In this document: positions 1 to 9,226 of the stretch, in pieces
Layout: each line of letters opens with the position of its first letter
How positions within the stretch are numbered: position 1 is the stretch's first letter
Notes under the pieces: generated by a model
What the model was told of the DNA's origin: nothing
Seen by the model: only the letters and a program-made list of their open reading frames with translations
Database searches by the model: none
Made by a program: the position numbers and the translations under genes
Assembly: GCF_032716425.1 (NCBI RefSeq)
Contig: NZ_CP090419.1
Span: 3,040,001 to 3,104,000 of the forward strand
Direction: 5' to 3'
DNA length: 64,000 bases
Source: Pseudoalteromonas sp. N1230-9
GTDB taxonomy: Bacteria > Pseudomonadota > Gammaproteobacteria > Enterobacterales > Alteromonadaceae

Positions 1-54
1 TTACGTCACCCTTCTCGCTCAGACTTACTGAAAAGCTTCTTAGACGCTAAGTAA
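1..54 (+). CDS. C-terminal end of an unidentified upstream gene (partial)
   Basis: A frame open from the left edge gives 17 codons ending in SDLLKSFLDAK and a TAA at 52-54. A strong terminator follows 23 bases later, which supports this being the true end of a gene. Too little is visible to name it. In related genomes accC often precedes prmA, but the visible residues do not prove that here. Confidence 0.4.
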   Translation, partial: LRHPSRSDLLKSFLDAK

Positions 55-77
55 TTACACTGCACTATTAATAACTA

Positions 78-104
78 AAAGGCCGCTGTTGCGGCCTTTT
101 TTCT
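78..104 (+). terminator. Rho-independent terminator of the upstream gene
   Basis: The inverted repeat AAAGGCCGC / GCGGCCTTT has a 4-base loop (TGTT) and runs into a T-rich tract. It lies 15 bases before the prmA start, so prmA is either transcribed by read-through or has a promoter overlapping this site. Confidence 0.85.
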
Positions 105-119
105 ATTCGAGAGATTATC

Positions 120-1001
120 ATGGCTTGGATCCAAATTCGAATTAATGCAAACGCTGATAATGCTGACATGATCAGTGATTTACTGATGGACACAGGTAGT
201 GCATCAGTGACTTATGTCGATGCAAAAGACACCCCGATTTACGAACCAAAACTGGGGACCGTTCAACTATGGGCTGATACTACAGTGATTGGCCTGTATG
301 ACGCTAACCATGATATGGACAGTGTAGTGTCGACATTAAAAGCTGAAGCGACACTCGCTGACAAGCTTGTATATAAAATCGAACAACTTGAAGACAAAGA
401 CTGGGAACGTGAGTGGATGGACAACTTCCACCCGATTCAATTTGGTGAGCGCTTATGGATCTGTCCGAGTTGGCGAGATATTCCTGATCCTAGCGCTGTT
501 AACGTATTACTTGACCCAGGCCTTGCATTTGGTACAGGTACACACGCAACGACTGCACTATGTTTGAAGTGGCTGGAAAGCCAAGATCTAACAGGTAAAA
601 CTGTGGTCGACTTTGGTTGCGGCTCGGGTATTTTAGGCATAGCGGCCATAAAACTAGGTGCTGAGCGTATGATCGGTATCGATATTGACCCACAAGCCAT
701 TGAAGCAAGCCGCGATAATGCAGAGCGTAATGGCGTGGCCGACAAACTTGAAGTCTACTTGCCAGAAGATCAGCCTGAATTTAGCGCTGATATCGTCGTT
801 GCAAACATTCTTGCGCAACCATTAAGAGAGCTTCATGAGGTCATTTTAGGATTGTTGAAACCCAATGGTAAAATTGCCATGTCAGGTATTTTAGAAGAGC
901 AAGCTCAATCTGTTGCCGACGTTTATGCCCCATTTTTAGCCCTTGATGATATCGCCATTGAAGGTGAATGGACACGCGTGAGCGGCACAAAAAAGGCATA
1001 A
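120..1001 (+). CDS. prmA: Ribosomal protein L11 methyltransferase
   Basis: PrmA is a cytoplasmic SAM-dependent enzyme that trimethylates ribosomal protein L11. The 293-aa product has the usual family length. The N-terminal L11-recognition domain (about residues 1-95) is followed by the linker motif [15 protein letters not shown] near 130-145. The Rossmann SAM-binding motif [14 protein letters not shown] is near 163-176 and the NPPF-like catalytic region reads [11 protein letters not shown] terminator precedes and another follows the gene, so it is probably a single-gene unit just ahead of dusB-fis. The ATG at 120 gives the canonical start MAWIQ. Confidence 0.97.
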   Translation: MAWIQIRINANADNADMISDLLMDTGSASVTYVDAKDTPIYEPKLGTVQLWADTTVIGLYDANHDMDSVVSTLKAEATLADKLVYKIEQLEDKDWEREWMDNFHPIQFGERLWICPSWRDIPDPSAVNVLLDPGLAFGTGTHATTALCLKWLESQDLTGKTVVDFGCGSGILGIAAIKLGAERMIGIDIDPQAIEASRDNAERNGVADKLEVYLPEDQPEFSADIVVANILAQPLRELHEVILGLLKPNGKIAMSGILEEQAQSVADVYAPFLALDDIAIEGEWTRVSGTKKA

Positions 1002-1031
1002 AACAGATAATACTTTTAATCCATAACACGC

Positions 1032-1070
1032 AAGGTAAAGCCACTATTTAACAGGCTTTACCTTATTTTT
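1032..1070 (+). terminator. Rho-independent terminator of prmA
   Basis: The arms AAGGTAAAGCC and GGCTTTACCTT form a perfect 11-bp stem with an 11-base loop, followed by ATTTTT. It ends prmA about 30 bases after its stop codon. Confidence 0.85.
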
Positions 1071-1210
1071 ACATGCGTAAATTTTACCATTTTAAAACGG
1101 CTAAATTTTTTTTGTTTAAATAACAAACAAATCGACCCGCTCGTCAAACTGTTATCAAAAGTCAATACAAAAAGGGCAAAAAAAAGTCACTTTTGTTCAA
1201 TTTATAGCCT

Positions 1211-1247
1211 TTGATTTTTGGAAAAAAAACCGTAAACTTAGCGCCCC
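1211..1247 (+). promoter_or_regulatory. Candidate dusB-fis promoter with GC-rich discriminator
   Basis: A -35-like TTGATT (1211-1216), a 16-bp spacer and a -10-like TAAACT (1233-1238) are followed directly by TAGCGCCCC. A GC-rich discriminator after the -10 is characteristic of stringently and growth-rate controlled promoters; the E. coli fis operon promoter is a known example. The 100 bp upstream is rich in A and T tracts, which would suit Fis or H-NS binding. The assignment is by eye only. Confidence 0.55.
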
Positions 1248-1272
1248 TTGAAAAGAGGCCTATTGAATAACA

Positions 1273-2244
1273 GTGCGTATCGGTTCATACCAACTTGAGA
1301 ACAATGTAATTGTCGCGCCTATGGCAGGCATTACAGACAGACCATTTCGACAACTTTGCCGACGCTTAGGTGCCGGGCTTGCTGTATCTGAAATGCTCTC
1401 GTCGAACCCGAAAGTGTGGAAAACCGAAAAGTCGATGAACCGTATGGATCACAGCGGAGAATCGGGTATTCGCTCGGTGCAAATTGCCGGAGCCGATCCT
1501 GAGCTTATGGCACAGGCAGCACAATTCAATGTCAGCAATGGTGCACAAATCATAGATATTAATATGGGGTGCCCTGCTAAAAAAGTGAATAAGAAACTCG
1601 CAGGCTCTGCCTTATTACAGTTTCCTGAATTAGTAGAAGAGATACTCGATGCGGTTGTTAATGCAGTCGATGTCCCAGTAACACTGAAAATCCGAACTGG
1701 ATGGGATCAGGATAACCGTAATGGTGTCGAGATTGCGAGCATAGCTGAACGCTATGGCATTGCTTCACTGGCTGTACATGGACGCACGCGCGCATGTATG
1801 TATAAAGGTGAAGCGGAGTACGCCACAATTAGGGATATTAAACGTTCAGTATCTATACCTGTTGTCGCCAATGGTGATATTACATCACCAGAAAAAGCAA
1901 AACAGGTTTTAGATTATACGGGTGCAGATGCCATTATGATTGGTCGAGCCGCCCAAGGTCGCCCTTGGATTTTTAGGGAGATAGACCACTATTTGCGAAC
2001 TGGAGAACATTTGCCAGCACCTGAAATTGCAGAGGTGCGAAGCATTTTGATGGAGCATTTAGACAATCTTCATCAGTTTTACGGGGAGCCAATGGGAGCG
2101 CGTATCGCTCGAAAGCATGTATCTTGGTATTTGCAAACCCATGACAGTGACGGTCAGTTTAGGCGAGTATTTAATGCGTTAGATAACCCACAGGCACAAA
2201 TCGACGCATTAGAAGAATACTTTAAAACACTAGCAGCTAACTAA
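1273..2244 (+). CDS. dusB: tRNA-dihydrouridine synthase B
   Basis: DusB is an FMN-dependent reductase that makes dihydrouridine in tRNA. The product starts at a GTG and has 323 aa, close to the 321 of E. coli DusB. The TIM-barrel opening [13 protein letters not shown] is near residue 15 and [13 protein letters not shown], with the catalytic Cys, is near residue 98. The flavin-binding stretches TLKIRTGW and VVANGDI follow, with [12 protein letters not shown] further on. It forms an operon with fis, which starts 21 bases downstream, the conserved gammaproteobacterial arrangement. Confidence 0.97.
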   Translation: MRIGSYQLENNVIVAPMAGITDRPFRQLCRRLGAGLAVSEMLSSNPKVWKTEKSMNRMDHSGESGIRSVQIAGADPELMAQAAQFNVSNGAQIIDINMGCPAKKVNKKLAGSALLQFPELVEEILDAVVNAVDVPVTLKIRTGWDQDNRNGVEIASIAERYGIASLAVHGRTRACMYKGEAEYATIRDIKRSVSIPVVANGDITSPEKAKQVLDYTGADAIMIGRAAQGRPWIFREIDHYLRTGEHLPAPEIAEVRSILMEHLDNLHQFYGEPMGARIARKHVSWYLQTHDSDGQFRRVFNALDNPQAQIDALEEYFKTLAAN

Positions 2245-2265
2245 GAAAGAAAGAGACATATAACG

Positions 2266-2556
2266 ATGTTCGAACAAAACGTGACTTCTCCATTTATCAC
2301 AAACCCTCATGTACAGTCACACGAGAAACCACAGCCGTTGCGTGATGCAGTGAAAAAAGCGGTTCATCACTACTTAAAGCAACTTAATGGTCAAGACGTA
2401 CAAGACGTATACGACCTTGTTCTTTCTGAGCTAGAAGCACCATTACTTGAAGAAGTAATGACGTATACGCGTGGTAACCAAACTCGTGCAGCAATCTTAC
2501 TAGGTATCAACCGTGGTACTTTACGTAAGAAGCTTAAAAAATACGGCATGAACTAA
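2266..2556 (+). CDS. fis: Nucleoid protein and transcription factor Fis
   Basis: Fis is a homodimeric DNA-bending protein that activates rRNA promoters and organises the nucleoid. The 96-aa product has the N-terminal beta-hairpin region and the dimerisation helices ([17 protein letters not shown]). The C-terminal helix-turn-helix is [21 protein letters not shown]. It matches the family closely, being two residues shorter than E. coli Fis. It is the second gene of the dusB-fis operon, with a strong terminator about 85 bases downstream. Confidence 0.98.
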   Translation: MFEQNVTSPFITNPHVQSHEKPQPLRDAVKKAVHHYLKQLNGQDVQDVYDLVLSELEAPLLEEVMTYTRGNQTRAAILLGINRGTLRKKLKKYGMN

Positions 2557-2642
2557 TACCCGTTATATTGAATCTGTAATCACTCTAACGAGCTATCGTT
2601 ATAATTGCTTACAGCTTCATAGTAACTGGTAATAAGTTATTG

Positions 2643-2669
2643 AAAAAAGCACCTTAGGGTGCTTTTTTT
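2643..2669 (+). terminator. Rho-independent terminator of dusB-fis
   Basis: The arms AAAAAAGCACC and GGGTGCTTTTTTT surround a TTA loop, giving a compact stem followed by a run of T. Confidence 0.9.
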
Positions 2670-2784
2670 ATAACGACGAAAACTATGCAAAATCCTCATC
2701 CTTTAAACATCGTCTTTTGAGCCATATTCAGTTAAAATACCGCCTTTCTAAGCTAGCTCAAACATTGAGGTAATCAAAACTACA

Positions 2785-4371
2785 ATGGATACACATCGTC
2801 CAATTCGTCGCGCACTATTAAGTGTGTCAGATAAAACCGGTATCGTTGAATTTGCTCGCGCTCTTGAAGCACAAGGCGTGGATATTTTATCAACGGGCGG
2901 TACTTGCAAATTACTTGCTGATAACGGCATCAAAGTCACTGAAGTATCTGACCATACTGGTCACCCTGAGATCATGGATGGTCGCGTAAAAACACTTCAT
3001 CCAAAAATTCACGGCGGCATCTTAGCACGTCGCGGTCAAGATGAAGACGTAATGAGCGAGAATAACATCTCTGCTATCGATATCGTTGTAGTTAACTTAT
3101 ACCCCTTCGCAAACACTGTTGCGAAAGAAGACTGCAGCCTAGAAGATGCGATTGAAAACATTGATATCGGTGGTCCAACGATGGTTCGCGCAGCGGCGAA
3201 AAACCATAAAGACGTGACTATTGTCGTCAATGCAAAAGATTACGACCGTGTAATCAGCGAAATGCAAAGCAACAACGGTTCAACAACGTATAAAACACGT
3301 TTTGACCTAGCAATCGCGGCTTACGAGCACACAGCTCAGTACGATGGCATGATTGCAAACTACTTCGGCAAGATGGTTCCTGACTACACAGAAGAAGCTG
3401 CTATCGATACTAAGTTCCCACGTACTATCAACATGCAGTTCACTAAGAAGCAAGATATGCGCTACGGTGAAAACTCACACCAAGACGCCGCTTTTTATGT
3501 TGAAAACGACTTAACTGAAGCGTCTGTTGCAACAGCGGTACAACTGCAAGGTAAAGCACTTTCTTACAACAATATTGCTGACACTGATGCGGCATTAGAG
3601 TGTGTAAAAGAATTCGACGTACCAGCGTGTGTTATTGTAAAACATGCAAACCCTTGTGGTGTGTCAATTGGTGACAACATTCTTGAAGCCTATGATCGCG
3701 CATTCAAAACTGACCCTACATCAGCATTTGGTGGCATAATTGCATTCAACAAAGAATTAGATGCAGACACGGCAGAAGCGATTGTTGCGCGTCAATTTGT
3801 TGAAGTTATCATCGCACCTAAAGTATCTGAAGCGGCGGCACAAATTGTATCTGCTAAGCAAAACGTACGTTTATTAGAGTGCGGCGAGTGGACAGGTAAT
3901 GCTACAGGCCATGACATCAAACGAGTAAATGGCGGAATCCTAGTTCAAGACCGTGACCTTGGCATGGTAACGCAGAGCGATCTTAAAGTTGTCACTAAGC
4001 GCCAGCCAACTGAGCAAGAGTTAAAAGACTTATTATTCTGCTGGAAAGTAGCTAAATTCGTTAAGTCGAACGCGATTGTTTATGCACGTGACGGCATGAC
4101 TATCGGTGTAGGTGCAGGCCAAATGAGCCGTGTTTACTCAGCGAAAATTGCAGGTATCAAAGCAGCTGATGAGAACTTAGAAGTAAAAGGTTCTGTTATG
4201 GCATCTGATGCATTCTTCCCGTTCCGTGACGGTATTGATGCCGCTCGCGACGCTGGCATCACAGCTGTTATTCAACCTGGTGGTTCAATGCGTGATGAAG
4301 AAGTTATCGCCGCAGCTGACGAAGCAGGTATGGCAATGGTATTCACAGGTATGCGCCATTTCCGCCACTAA
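2785..4371 (+). CDS. purH: Bifunctional AICAR formyltransferase / IMP cyclohydrolase
   Basis: PurH catalyses the last two steps of de novo IMP synthesis in the cytoplasm. The 528-aa length is standard. The N-terminal IMP cyclohydrolase (MGS-like) domain begins [18 protein letters not shown] and includes STGGTCKLL and [14 protein letters not shown]. The C-terminal transformylase domain carries the [10 protein letters not shown] and [10 protein letters not shown] motifs near residues 288 and 472. A terminator follows. purD lies downstream but is separated from purH by an exported methyltransferase gene, which is not the usual purHD arrangement. No convincing PurR-type operator was seen upstream. 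Confidence 0.98.
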   Translation: MDTHRPIRRALLSVSDKTGIVEFARALEAQGVDILSTGGTCKLLADNGIKVTEVSDHTGHPEIMDGRVKTLHPKIHGGILARRGQDEDVMSENNISAIDIVVVNLYPFANTVAKEDCSLEDAIENIDIGGPTMVRAAAKNHKDVTIVVNAKDYDRVISEMQSNNGSTTYKTRFDLAIAAYEHTAQYDGMIANYFGKMVPDYTEEAAIDTKFPRTINMQFTKKQDMRYGENSHQDAAFYVENDLTEASVATAVQLQGKALSYNNIADTDAALECVKEFDVPACVIVKHANPCGVSIGDNILEAYDRAFKTDPTSAFGGIIAFNKELDADTAEAIVARQFVEVIIAPKVSEAAAQIVSAKQNVRLLECGEWTGNATGHDIKRVNGGILVQDRDLGMVTQSDLKVVTKRQPTEQELKDLLFCWKVAKFVKSNAIVYARDGMTIGVGAGQMSRVYSAKIAGIKAADENLEVKGSVMASDAFFPFRDGIDAARDAGITAVIQPGGSMRDEEVIAAADEAGMAMVFTGMRHFRH

Positions 4372-4377
4372 TCACAC

Positions 4378-4408
4378 AAAGGGTTAAACAGCGTGTTTAA
4401 CCCTTTTT
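4378..4408 (+). terminator. Rho-independent terminator of purH
   Basis: The perfect 12-bp arms AAAGGGTTAAAC and GTTTAACCCTTT have a 5-base loop and run into further T residues. The hairpin separates purH from the methyltransferase-purD pair. Confidence 0.88.
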
Positions 4409-4467
4409 GTTTGCTACAAATTCACGTATTCTGATTACTAATTGCTTAATTAATGAAGGAACAGACG

Positions 4468-5286
4468 ATGAAATTTGCTCTAAAATCTATACTTGTTGCA
4501 AGCCTTACTCTTGCTTCTGCACATGCTCTTAGCCAAGACCTAAACTCAGCACTCACTAAAGCAGTCAGTGCAGCTGAGCGTAGTGATAACAGTGCCCGTG
4601 ATGAATATCGTCACCCAGTCGAAACGCTTAACTTTTTTGGTTTTGAGCCATCAATGACTGTCGTTGAGATTGCGCCTGGCGGTGGCTGGTATACTGAGAT
4701 TTTAGCTCCAGCATTAAAAGGTAAAGGGACTTATTATGCAGCACATTTCCCAGCTGATTCCTCAGTAGGTTACTACCAGCGTTCACTCGCAGGGTTTAAA
4801 AAGAAAATTGCAGGAGATGCACGCTTCAGTGAAGTAAAACTCACAGAATTTGCACCGAGCACGCATCTTGATATCGCTCCTGCTGGCAGCGCTGATATGG
4901 TTTTAACCTTCAGAAATGTTCACAACTGGTACATGGGCAAAGATAAAGAAGGCGCACTAAGCGCATTCAAATCATTTTATAAAGCCCTAAAGCCAGGCGG
5001 TACACTTGGTGTTGTTGAACACCGTTTACCAGAACAGCGCAGCGATGAAGATCAGAAATCATCAGGTTATATGAAGCAAAGCTATGTAATTGATATTGCC
5101 AAACAAGCTGGCTTTGAACTCGTAGCAAGCAGTGACATTAATGCAAACTCACTTGATACAGCTGATCACCCTAAAGGGGTGTGGACACTCCCACCAAGCC
5201 TTCGTTTAGGCGAAAAAGATGCCGCGAAGTATAAAGCGATTGGTGAAAGTGACCGCATGACGCTGAAGTTTAAAAAACCGCTTTAA
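4468..5286 (+). CDS. Exported class I SAM-dependent methyltransferase (COG4798-like)
   Basis: The second ATG was chosen because AAGGA sits 7 bases before it and it opens a clear signal peptide (MKFALKSILVASLTLASAHALS), giving 272 aa. After the signal the protein has a Rossmann-type motif I (VVEIAPGGGWYTEIL) near residue 62 and a motif near residue 145 (ADMVLTFRNVHNW). The late motif ALKPGGTLGVVEHR completes a class I methyltransferase fold. The substrate is unknown. A predicted export signal on a SAM-dependent enzyme is odd because SAM is cytoplasmic. The gene ends 16 bases before purD and may share its transcript. Confidence 0.8.
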   Translation: MKFALKSILVASLTLASAHALSQDLNSALTKAVSAAERSDNSARDEYRHPVETLNFFGFEPSMTVVEIAPGGGWYTEILAPALKGKGTYYAAHFPADSSVGYYQRSLAGFKKKIAGDARFSEVKLTEFAPSTHLDIAPAGSADMVLTFRNVHNWYMGKDKEGALSAFKSFYKALKPGGTLGVVEHRLPEQRSDEDQKSSGYMKQSYVIDIAKQAGFELVASSDINANSLDTADHPKGVWTLPPSLRLGEKDAAKYKAIGESDRMTLKFKKPL

Positions 5287-5302
5287 ATAGGATTATTTCG
5301 CC

Positions 5303-6589
5303 ATGAATGTACTTGTCATCGGCAGTGGTGGCCGCGAACACGCACTTGCGTTTAAGGCTGCCCAAAACAGTAAAGTAAACACCGTTTTCGTTGCTCCTGG
5401 TAACGCAGGCACGGCTCTTGAGCCAAAACTTGAGAACGTTGCAATCAATGTTGAAGAGCTTGAAGGTCTTTTAGCTTTCGCTAAAGAAAACAACGTTGAA
5501 CTAACCATTGTTGGTCCTGAAGTACCACTGGTACTGGGTGTTGTTGATACATTCCGTGAACACGGTTTAGCTATTTTCGGCCCTACAGCTGGTGCGGCCC
5601 AATTAGAAGGCTCTAAATCGTTCACCAAAGACTTCTTGGCTCGCCATAAGATCCCGACTGCTGATTACCAAACCTTTGAGCAAATCGATCCTGCCCTTGA
5701 ATACCTCAAGGAAAAAGGTGCACCGATTGTTGTTAAGGCTGACGGTTTAGCTGCGGGTAAAGGTGTTATTGTCGCCATGACAGAGCTTGAAGCTGAAGAA
5801 GCTATTCGCGATATGCTTGCTGGCAACAGCTTTGGTGAGGCAGGCAGCCGTGTGGTTATCGAAGAGTTCTTAGAAGGTGAAGAAGCGTCTTTTATTGTCA
5901 TGGTCGATGGCAAAAACGTACTGCCATTTGCAACAAGCCAAGATCACAAACGTGCTTACAATGGCGATAAAGGTCCAAATACTGGTGGTATGGGTGCGTA
6001 CTCACCTGCGCCAGTTGTGACTGATGAAATTCACCAACGTATCATGAATGAAGTGATTAACCCTACCGTTGAGGGAATGGCAAAAGAAGGCCACCCTTAC
6101 ACAGGTTTCTTGTATGCAGGCCTTATGATTGCTGCGGATGGAACACCAAAGGTTATTGAGTACAATTGTCGTTTTGGTGACCCTGAAACGCAACCTATGA
6201 TGCTTCGTCTTAAATCAGATCTTGTTGAGCTAATTGAAGCGGCTAACCGTGAAGAGCTTGATAAAACAGATATTGAATTTGACCCTCGTGCAGCAGTTGG
6301 TGTTGTTTTAGCTGCAAAAGGCTACCCAGGCAGCTACCCGAAAGGTGATGCGATCAATGGCTTACAAGTAACCTACCCTGAAGGTGAAAAAGTATTCCAC
6401 GCGGGCACCAAGCAAGATGGCGAGCATGTAGTTACGGCTGGCGGTCGAGTATTGTGTGCAACAGCACTTGGCAATACAGTCACTGAAGCACAACAACGTG
6501 CCTATAAGCTTGTTGATGATATTAGCTGGGAAGGTATGGAATACCGCACTGACATCGCTTATCGCGCAATAGCGCGCGAAAAAGCGTAA
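5303..6589 (+). CDS. purD: Phosphoribosylamine-glycine ligase (GAR synthetase)
   Basis: PurD joins glycine to phosphoribosylamine in the second step of purine synthesis, using ATP. The 428-aa product has the family length. It begins MNVLVIGSGGREHALAFKAAQ. The ATP-grasp domain includes PIVVKADGLAAGKGVIVA near residue 139, DHKRAYNGDKGPNTGGMGAYSP near 215 and EYNCRFGDPETQ near 287. It lies 16 bases after an exported methyltransferase gene and is followed by a terminator. Confidence 0.98.
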   Translation: MNVLVIGSGGREHALAFKAAQNSKVNTVFVAPGNAGTALEPKLENVAINVEELEGLLAFAKENNVELTIVGPEVPLVLGVVDTFREHGLAIFGPTAGAAQLEGSKSFTKDFLARHKIPTADYQTFEQIDPALEYLKEKGAPIVVKADGLAAGKGVIVAMTELEAEEAIRDMLAGNSFGEAGSRVVIEEFLEGEEASFIVMVDGKNVLPFATSQDHKRAYNGDKGPNTGGMGAYSPAPVVTDEIHQRIMNEVINPTVEGMAKEGHPYTGFLYAGLMIAADGTPKVIEYNCRFGDPETQPMMLRLKSDLVELIEAANREELDKTDIEFDPRAAVGVVLAAKGYPGSYPKGDAINGLQVTYPEGEKVFHAGTKQDGEHVVTAGGRVLCATALGNTVTEAQQRAYKLVDDISWEGMEYRTDIAYRAIAREKA

Positions 6590-6611
6590 GGTCAAACCAG
6601 TTAAATCTAAG

Positions 6612-6639
6612 AAAAAGCGCAGTTTATCTGTGCTTTTTT
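6612..6639 (+). terminator. Rho-independent terminator of purD
   Basis: The stem AAAAAGCGCAG / CTGTGCTTTTT contains one G-U pair and a 5-base loop, and is followed by T residues. Confidence 0.8.
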
Positions 6640-6682
6640 AATGCTACACTATTGAGGAGCCAAACTAAGCTAAGAAGTCATT

Positions 6683-9181
6683 TTGAATAGTAAAACGCTA
6701 AAATATCATTTTTTGTCATTTTTTATTCTTGCGATCTTATTTTTTATTATCTGCACTTTATCGTCTCACTTGGCGAGCCCAACTCGTTACACCATTGACA
6801 AAACAGCCCCTGTTTACTCTCAAAATTCTTACTACATTGATGAGACTAAGTCGCTTACTCTTTCACAGTTTTTAAGTGAACCGAGCAAACTTGAAAAAAA
6901 GCCTTTTAAGCACATTGAGTGGGATTTAGCCGCAAAAGATTACTGGTTAAAGCTCGATTTAGAAAACAGGCAGCCGAACCCGATTGATTTGTTTATTCAT
7001 TTTGATAACCCTATGGTTGACTACCTCACTGTGTATCAACTCAATGAACAGCAACAACTTACTAGCACGATTGAACTAGGTGATAAGGTCAGTGAGCTTT
7101 CTTTATTTCAGTACAGTACACCACACACCCCTTTAACATTAAAGGGCAGTGAAAAAGTCTCTTTGGTCATAAAAGTAGATACTGTCGGGATCAGCAAAAC
7201 ACCCATCAATATTTACGGTAAAAAAGAGTTTCAAGACTTATTGCGTTCACAAGCTGGTATTTGGGGAATATTTATTGGCGTGCTGATTATGGCTGCTCTT
7301 TACAACCTTGTACTTTTTTTGGGTATCCGTGATCGTGTTTATCTCATTTATATTGGCTACATTATTTCTGCCCTCTTGTTGATGGGCTCTGTGCTTGGGT
7401 TTGGCTTTTACCTTTGGCCACTGTCTTGGCAATTATTTTTTAACGAAAAAATAGTGTTTAGTAATTACGCTATTGCCTTTTTTACCGTTGCATTTTGCAC
7501 CATGTTTTTGCGCTATCACAAAGATAATTGCCGACTATATAAGCTGAGCCTTAGCTTCTTGGCTGTTCTTTTCAGCTTAGGCTTAATGAGCTTTTTTATG
7601 CTGGAGTATAACTCCTCGAAGATCTTTTTTGCCATGATGGTCATTCTTTATATTTTATGTATTACCATGATTTATAAGAAACTAATTAGTGGTTTCAGAT
7701 GGGCGAAGTTTTATGTCATGTCATGGATACCGCTTATTATTGGTGCTGCTGTACAGCCACTGGAATTAACTGGCTTTATTCCTTACAGTTTTACAACTCG
7801 TCACTTGTTCTTAATAGCCATACTTTGTGAGATTGTTTTAATGGCAATGGCACTGGCTGACAGAGTGCGTTATCAACGCGAAAAAGCGCTGTATCACGCA
7901 ACTCATACTCAACAAACAAAACTATTAAACCAAGCCATGCTCAAGCAAGGGTACATGAGTTTAATAAATGAAAAACGCAGCGCACATTTGTGTTTAATTA
8001 AGATTGAGCAATTCAATGCATTACTTAGCATCTTAAACCCGAGCCAAAGTAGTAAAATTATCACAACGGTTGCTCTTTCGTTAGAAAACCACTTAGCCAA
8101 GCATAGACAGTTTATTAACCTTGAATATGCACTGGATAATAGCCCTAAAATAGCTGATCTAGGCAATGGTATGCTGGCCTTTATATCAACCAAAATACAG
8201 CCCAAAAGCGACTTATACGATGAGTTAAGTAATATTGCTAAACAACTGCCAAAGCAATATAAAATTGCAGGCCTCGATTTGCAGCTTTATTACCGATTCA
8301 GCGTTACCGAACCCATTGAAAATGATGGCTTTGACTCTTGGTTACAACGGGGATTTCTCGCAATTTCTCAAAAACAGGCGATTAAAACTCTCGACTCTGC
8401 CTATGTTGATATGGATTTAAGCTTGGCTGCATCATTACAGCACGCTATTCGTAATGAGCAATTAGCGATATATTTACAACCAATCATTGATTTACGCACG
8501 GGCAAAATTGCAGGAGCTGAAGCCCTACTACGCTGGCCAAGTGCTCATCAAAATTTAAATATCGAACAACTAATCCAGCTTGCTGAACGAACGGGACTTA
8601 TCAATGAATTGAGCTTATGGGTAATTGAAAAAGCATGTCAAACTATAGCAAAGCTCAATCAGCACGGACATAAAGAACATACGATTAGTGTTAACTTAAG
8701 TGCCAAAAACTTAGCCATTCCTAAACTGGTTGAAAAAATTGAAAATACCATTCTAAAACGAGGTATTTTTGCCAATCAGTTAAAATTTGAACTAACTGAA
8801 TATGCACTGATAAAAAACCACAAGGATATGATACGCTTTGTTAATGAGTTAAATAAATTAGGGAGCCAAGTGATTTTAGATGACTTTGGCACTGGCTACT
8901 CTTCCCTTAATTACTTAGTTAATTACTCGTTTAGCACAATTAAAGTAGATAAATCGTTTATTCTCGATTTAACCAATAACGATACTCACCAAGTGATCGT
9001 AAAAACAGCGATTGATATGGCCCATAACCTTGACATGAATATCACGGTCGAGGGGATAGAAGATCAAGAAACTGAGCAACTTCTTATAAAAATGGGGGCT
9101 GATCATGGCCAAGGCTACTTTTACAGCAAAGCCTTGGCAGTTGATGAATATCTTGAGCTTATCGACACACAATCGAAATAG
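6683..9181 (+). CDS. 7TMR-DISM sensor with degenerate GGDEF and intact EAL domain
   Basis: This is a predicted membrane c-di-GMP phosphodiesterase. The 832-aa product starts at a TTG (no in-frame ATG occurs until well inside the folded part). An N-terminal hydrophobic segment is followed by a periplasmic 7TMR-DISMED2 domain (about 45-180) and seven membrane segments (about 190-395). The next region (about 400-570) is a degenerate GGDEF domain in which the signature is absent: the corresponding stretch reads DLGNGMLAFI. The EAL domain (about 575-825) keeps AEALLRW, the NLSAKNL region, FELTEYAL and ILDDFGTGYSSL, so phosphodiesterase activity is likely and cyclase activity is not. The ligand of the sensor domain is unknown. 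Confidence 0.88.
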   Translation: MNSKTLKYHFLSFFILAILFFIICTLSSHLASPTRYTIDKTAPVYSQNSYYIDETKSLTLSQFLSEPSKLEKKPFKHIEWDLAAKDYWLKLDLENRQPNPIDLFIHFDNPMVDYLTVYQLNEQQQLTSTIELGDKVSELSLFQYSTPHTPLTLKGSEKVSLVIKVDTVGISKTPINIYGKKEFQDLLRSQAGIWGIFIGVLIMAALYNLVLFLGIRDRVYLIYIGYIISALLLMGSVLGFGFYLWPLSWQLFFNEKIVFSNYAIAFFTVAFCTMFLRYHKDNCRLYKLSLSFLAVLFSLGLMSFFMLEYNSSKIFFAMMVILYILCITMIYKKLISGFRWAKFYVMSWIPLIIGAAVQPLELTGFIPYSFTTRHLFLIAILCEIVLMAMALADRVRYQREKALYHATHTQQTKLLNQAMLKQGYMSLINEKRSAHLCLIKIEQFNALLSILNPSQSSKIITTVALSLENHLAKHRQFINLEYALDNSPKIADLGNGMLAFISTKIQPKSDLYDELSNIAKQLPKQYKIAGLDLQLYYRFSVTEPIENDGFDSWLQRGFLAISQKQAIKTLDSAYVDMDLSLAASLQHAIRNEQLAIYLQPIIDLRTGKIAGAEALLRWPSAHQNLNIEQLIQLAERTGLINELSLWVIEKACQTIAKLNQHGHKEHTISVNLSAKNLAIPKLVEKIENTILKRGIFANQLKFELTEYALIKNHKDMIRFVNELNKLGSQVILDDFGTGYSSLNYLVNYSFSTIKVDKSFILDLTNNDTHQVIVKTAIDMAHNLDMNITVEGIEDQETEQLLIKMGADHGQGYFYSKALAVDEYLELIDTQSK

Positions 9182-9226
9182 AGCGTGTTACACTACCCCT
9201 TTTACATCTTTAGGGGCCAAGTAAAG

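Noticed and set aside
437..745. Minus-strand frame inside prmA
   Set aside because: It lies wholly within prmA on the opposite strand, has no ribosome binding site and no recognisable protein pattern.
2672..2784. PurR operator before purH
   Set aside because: No sequence close to ACGCAAACGTTTTC was found in the purH leader.
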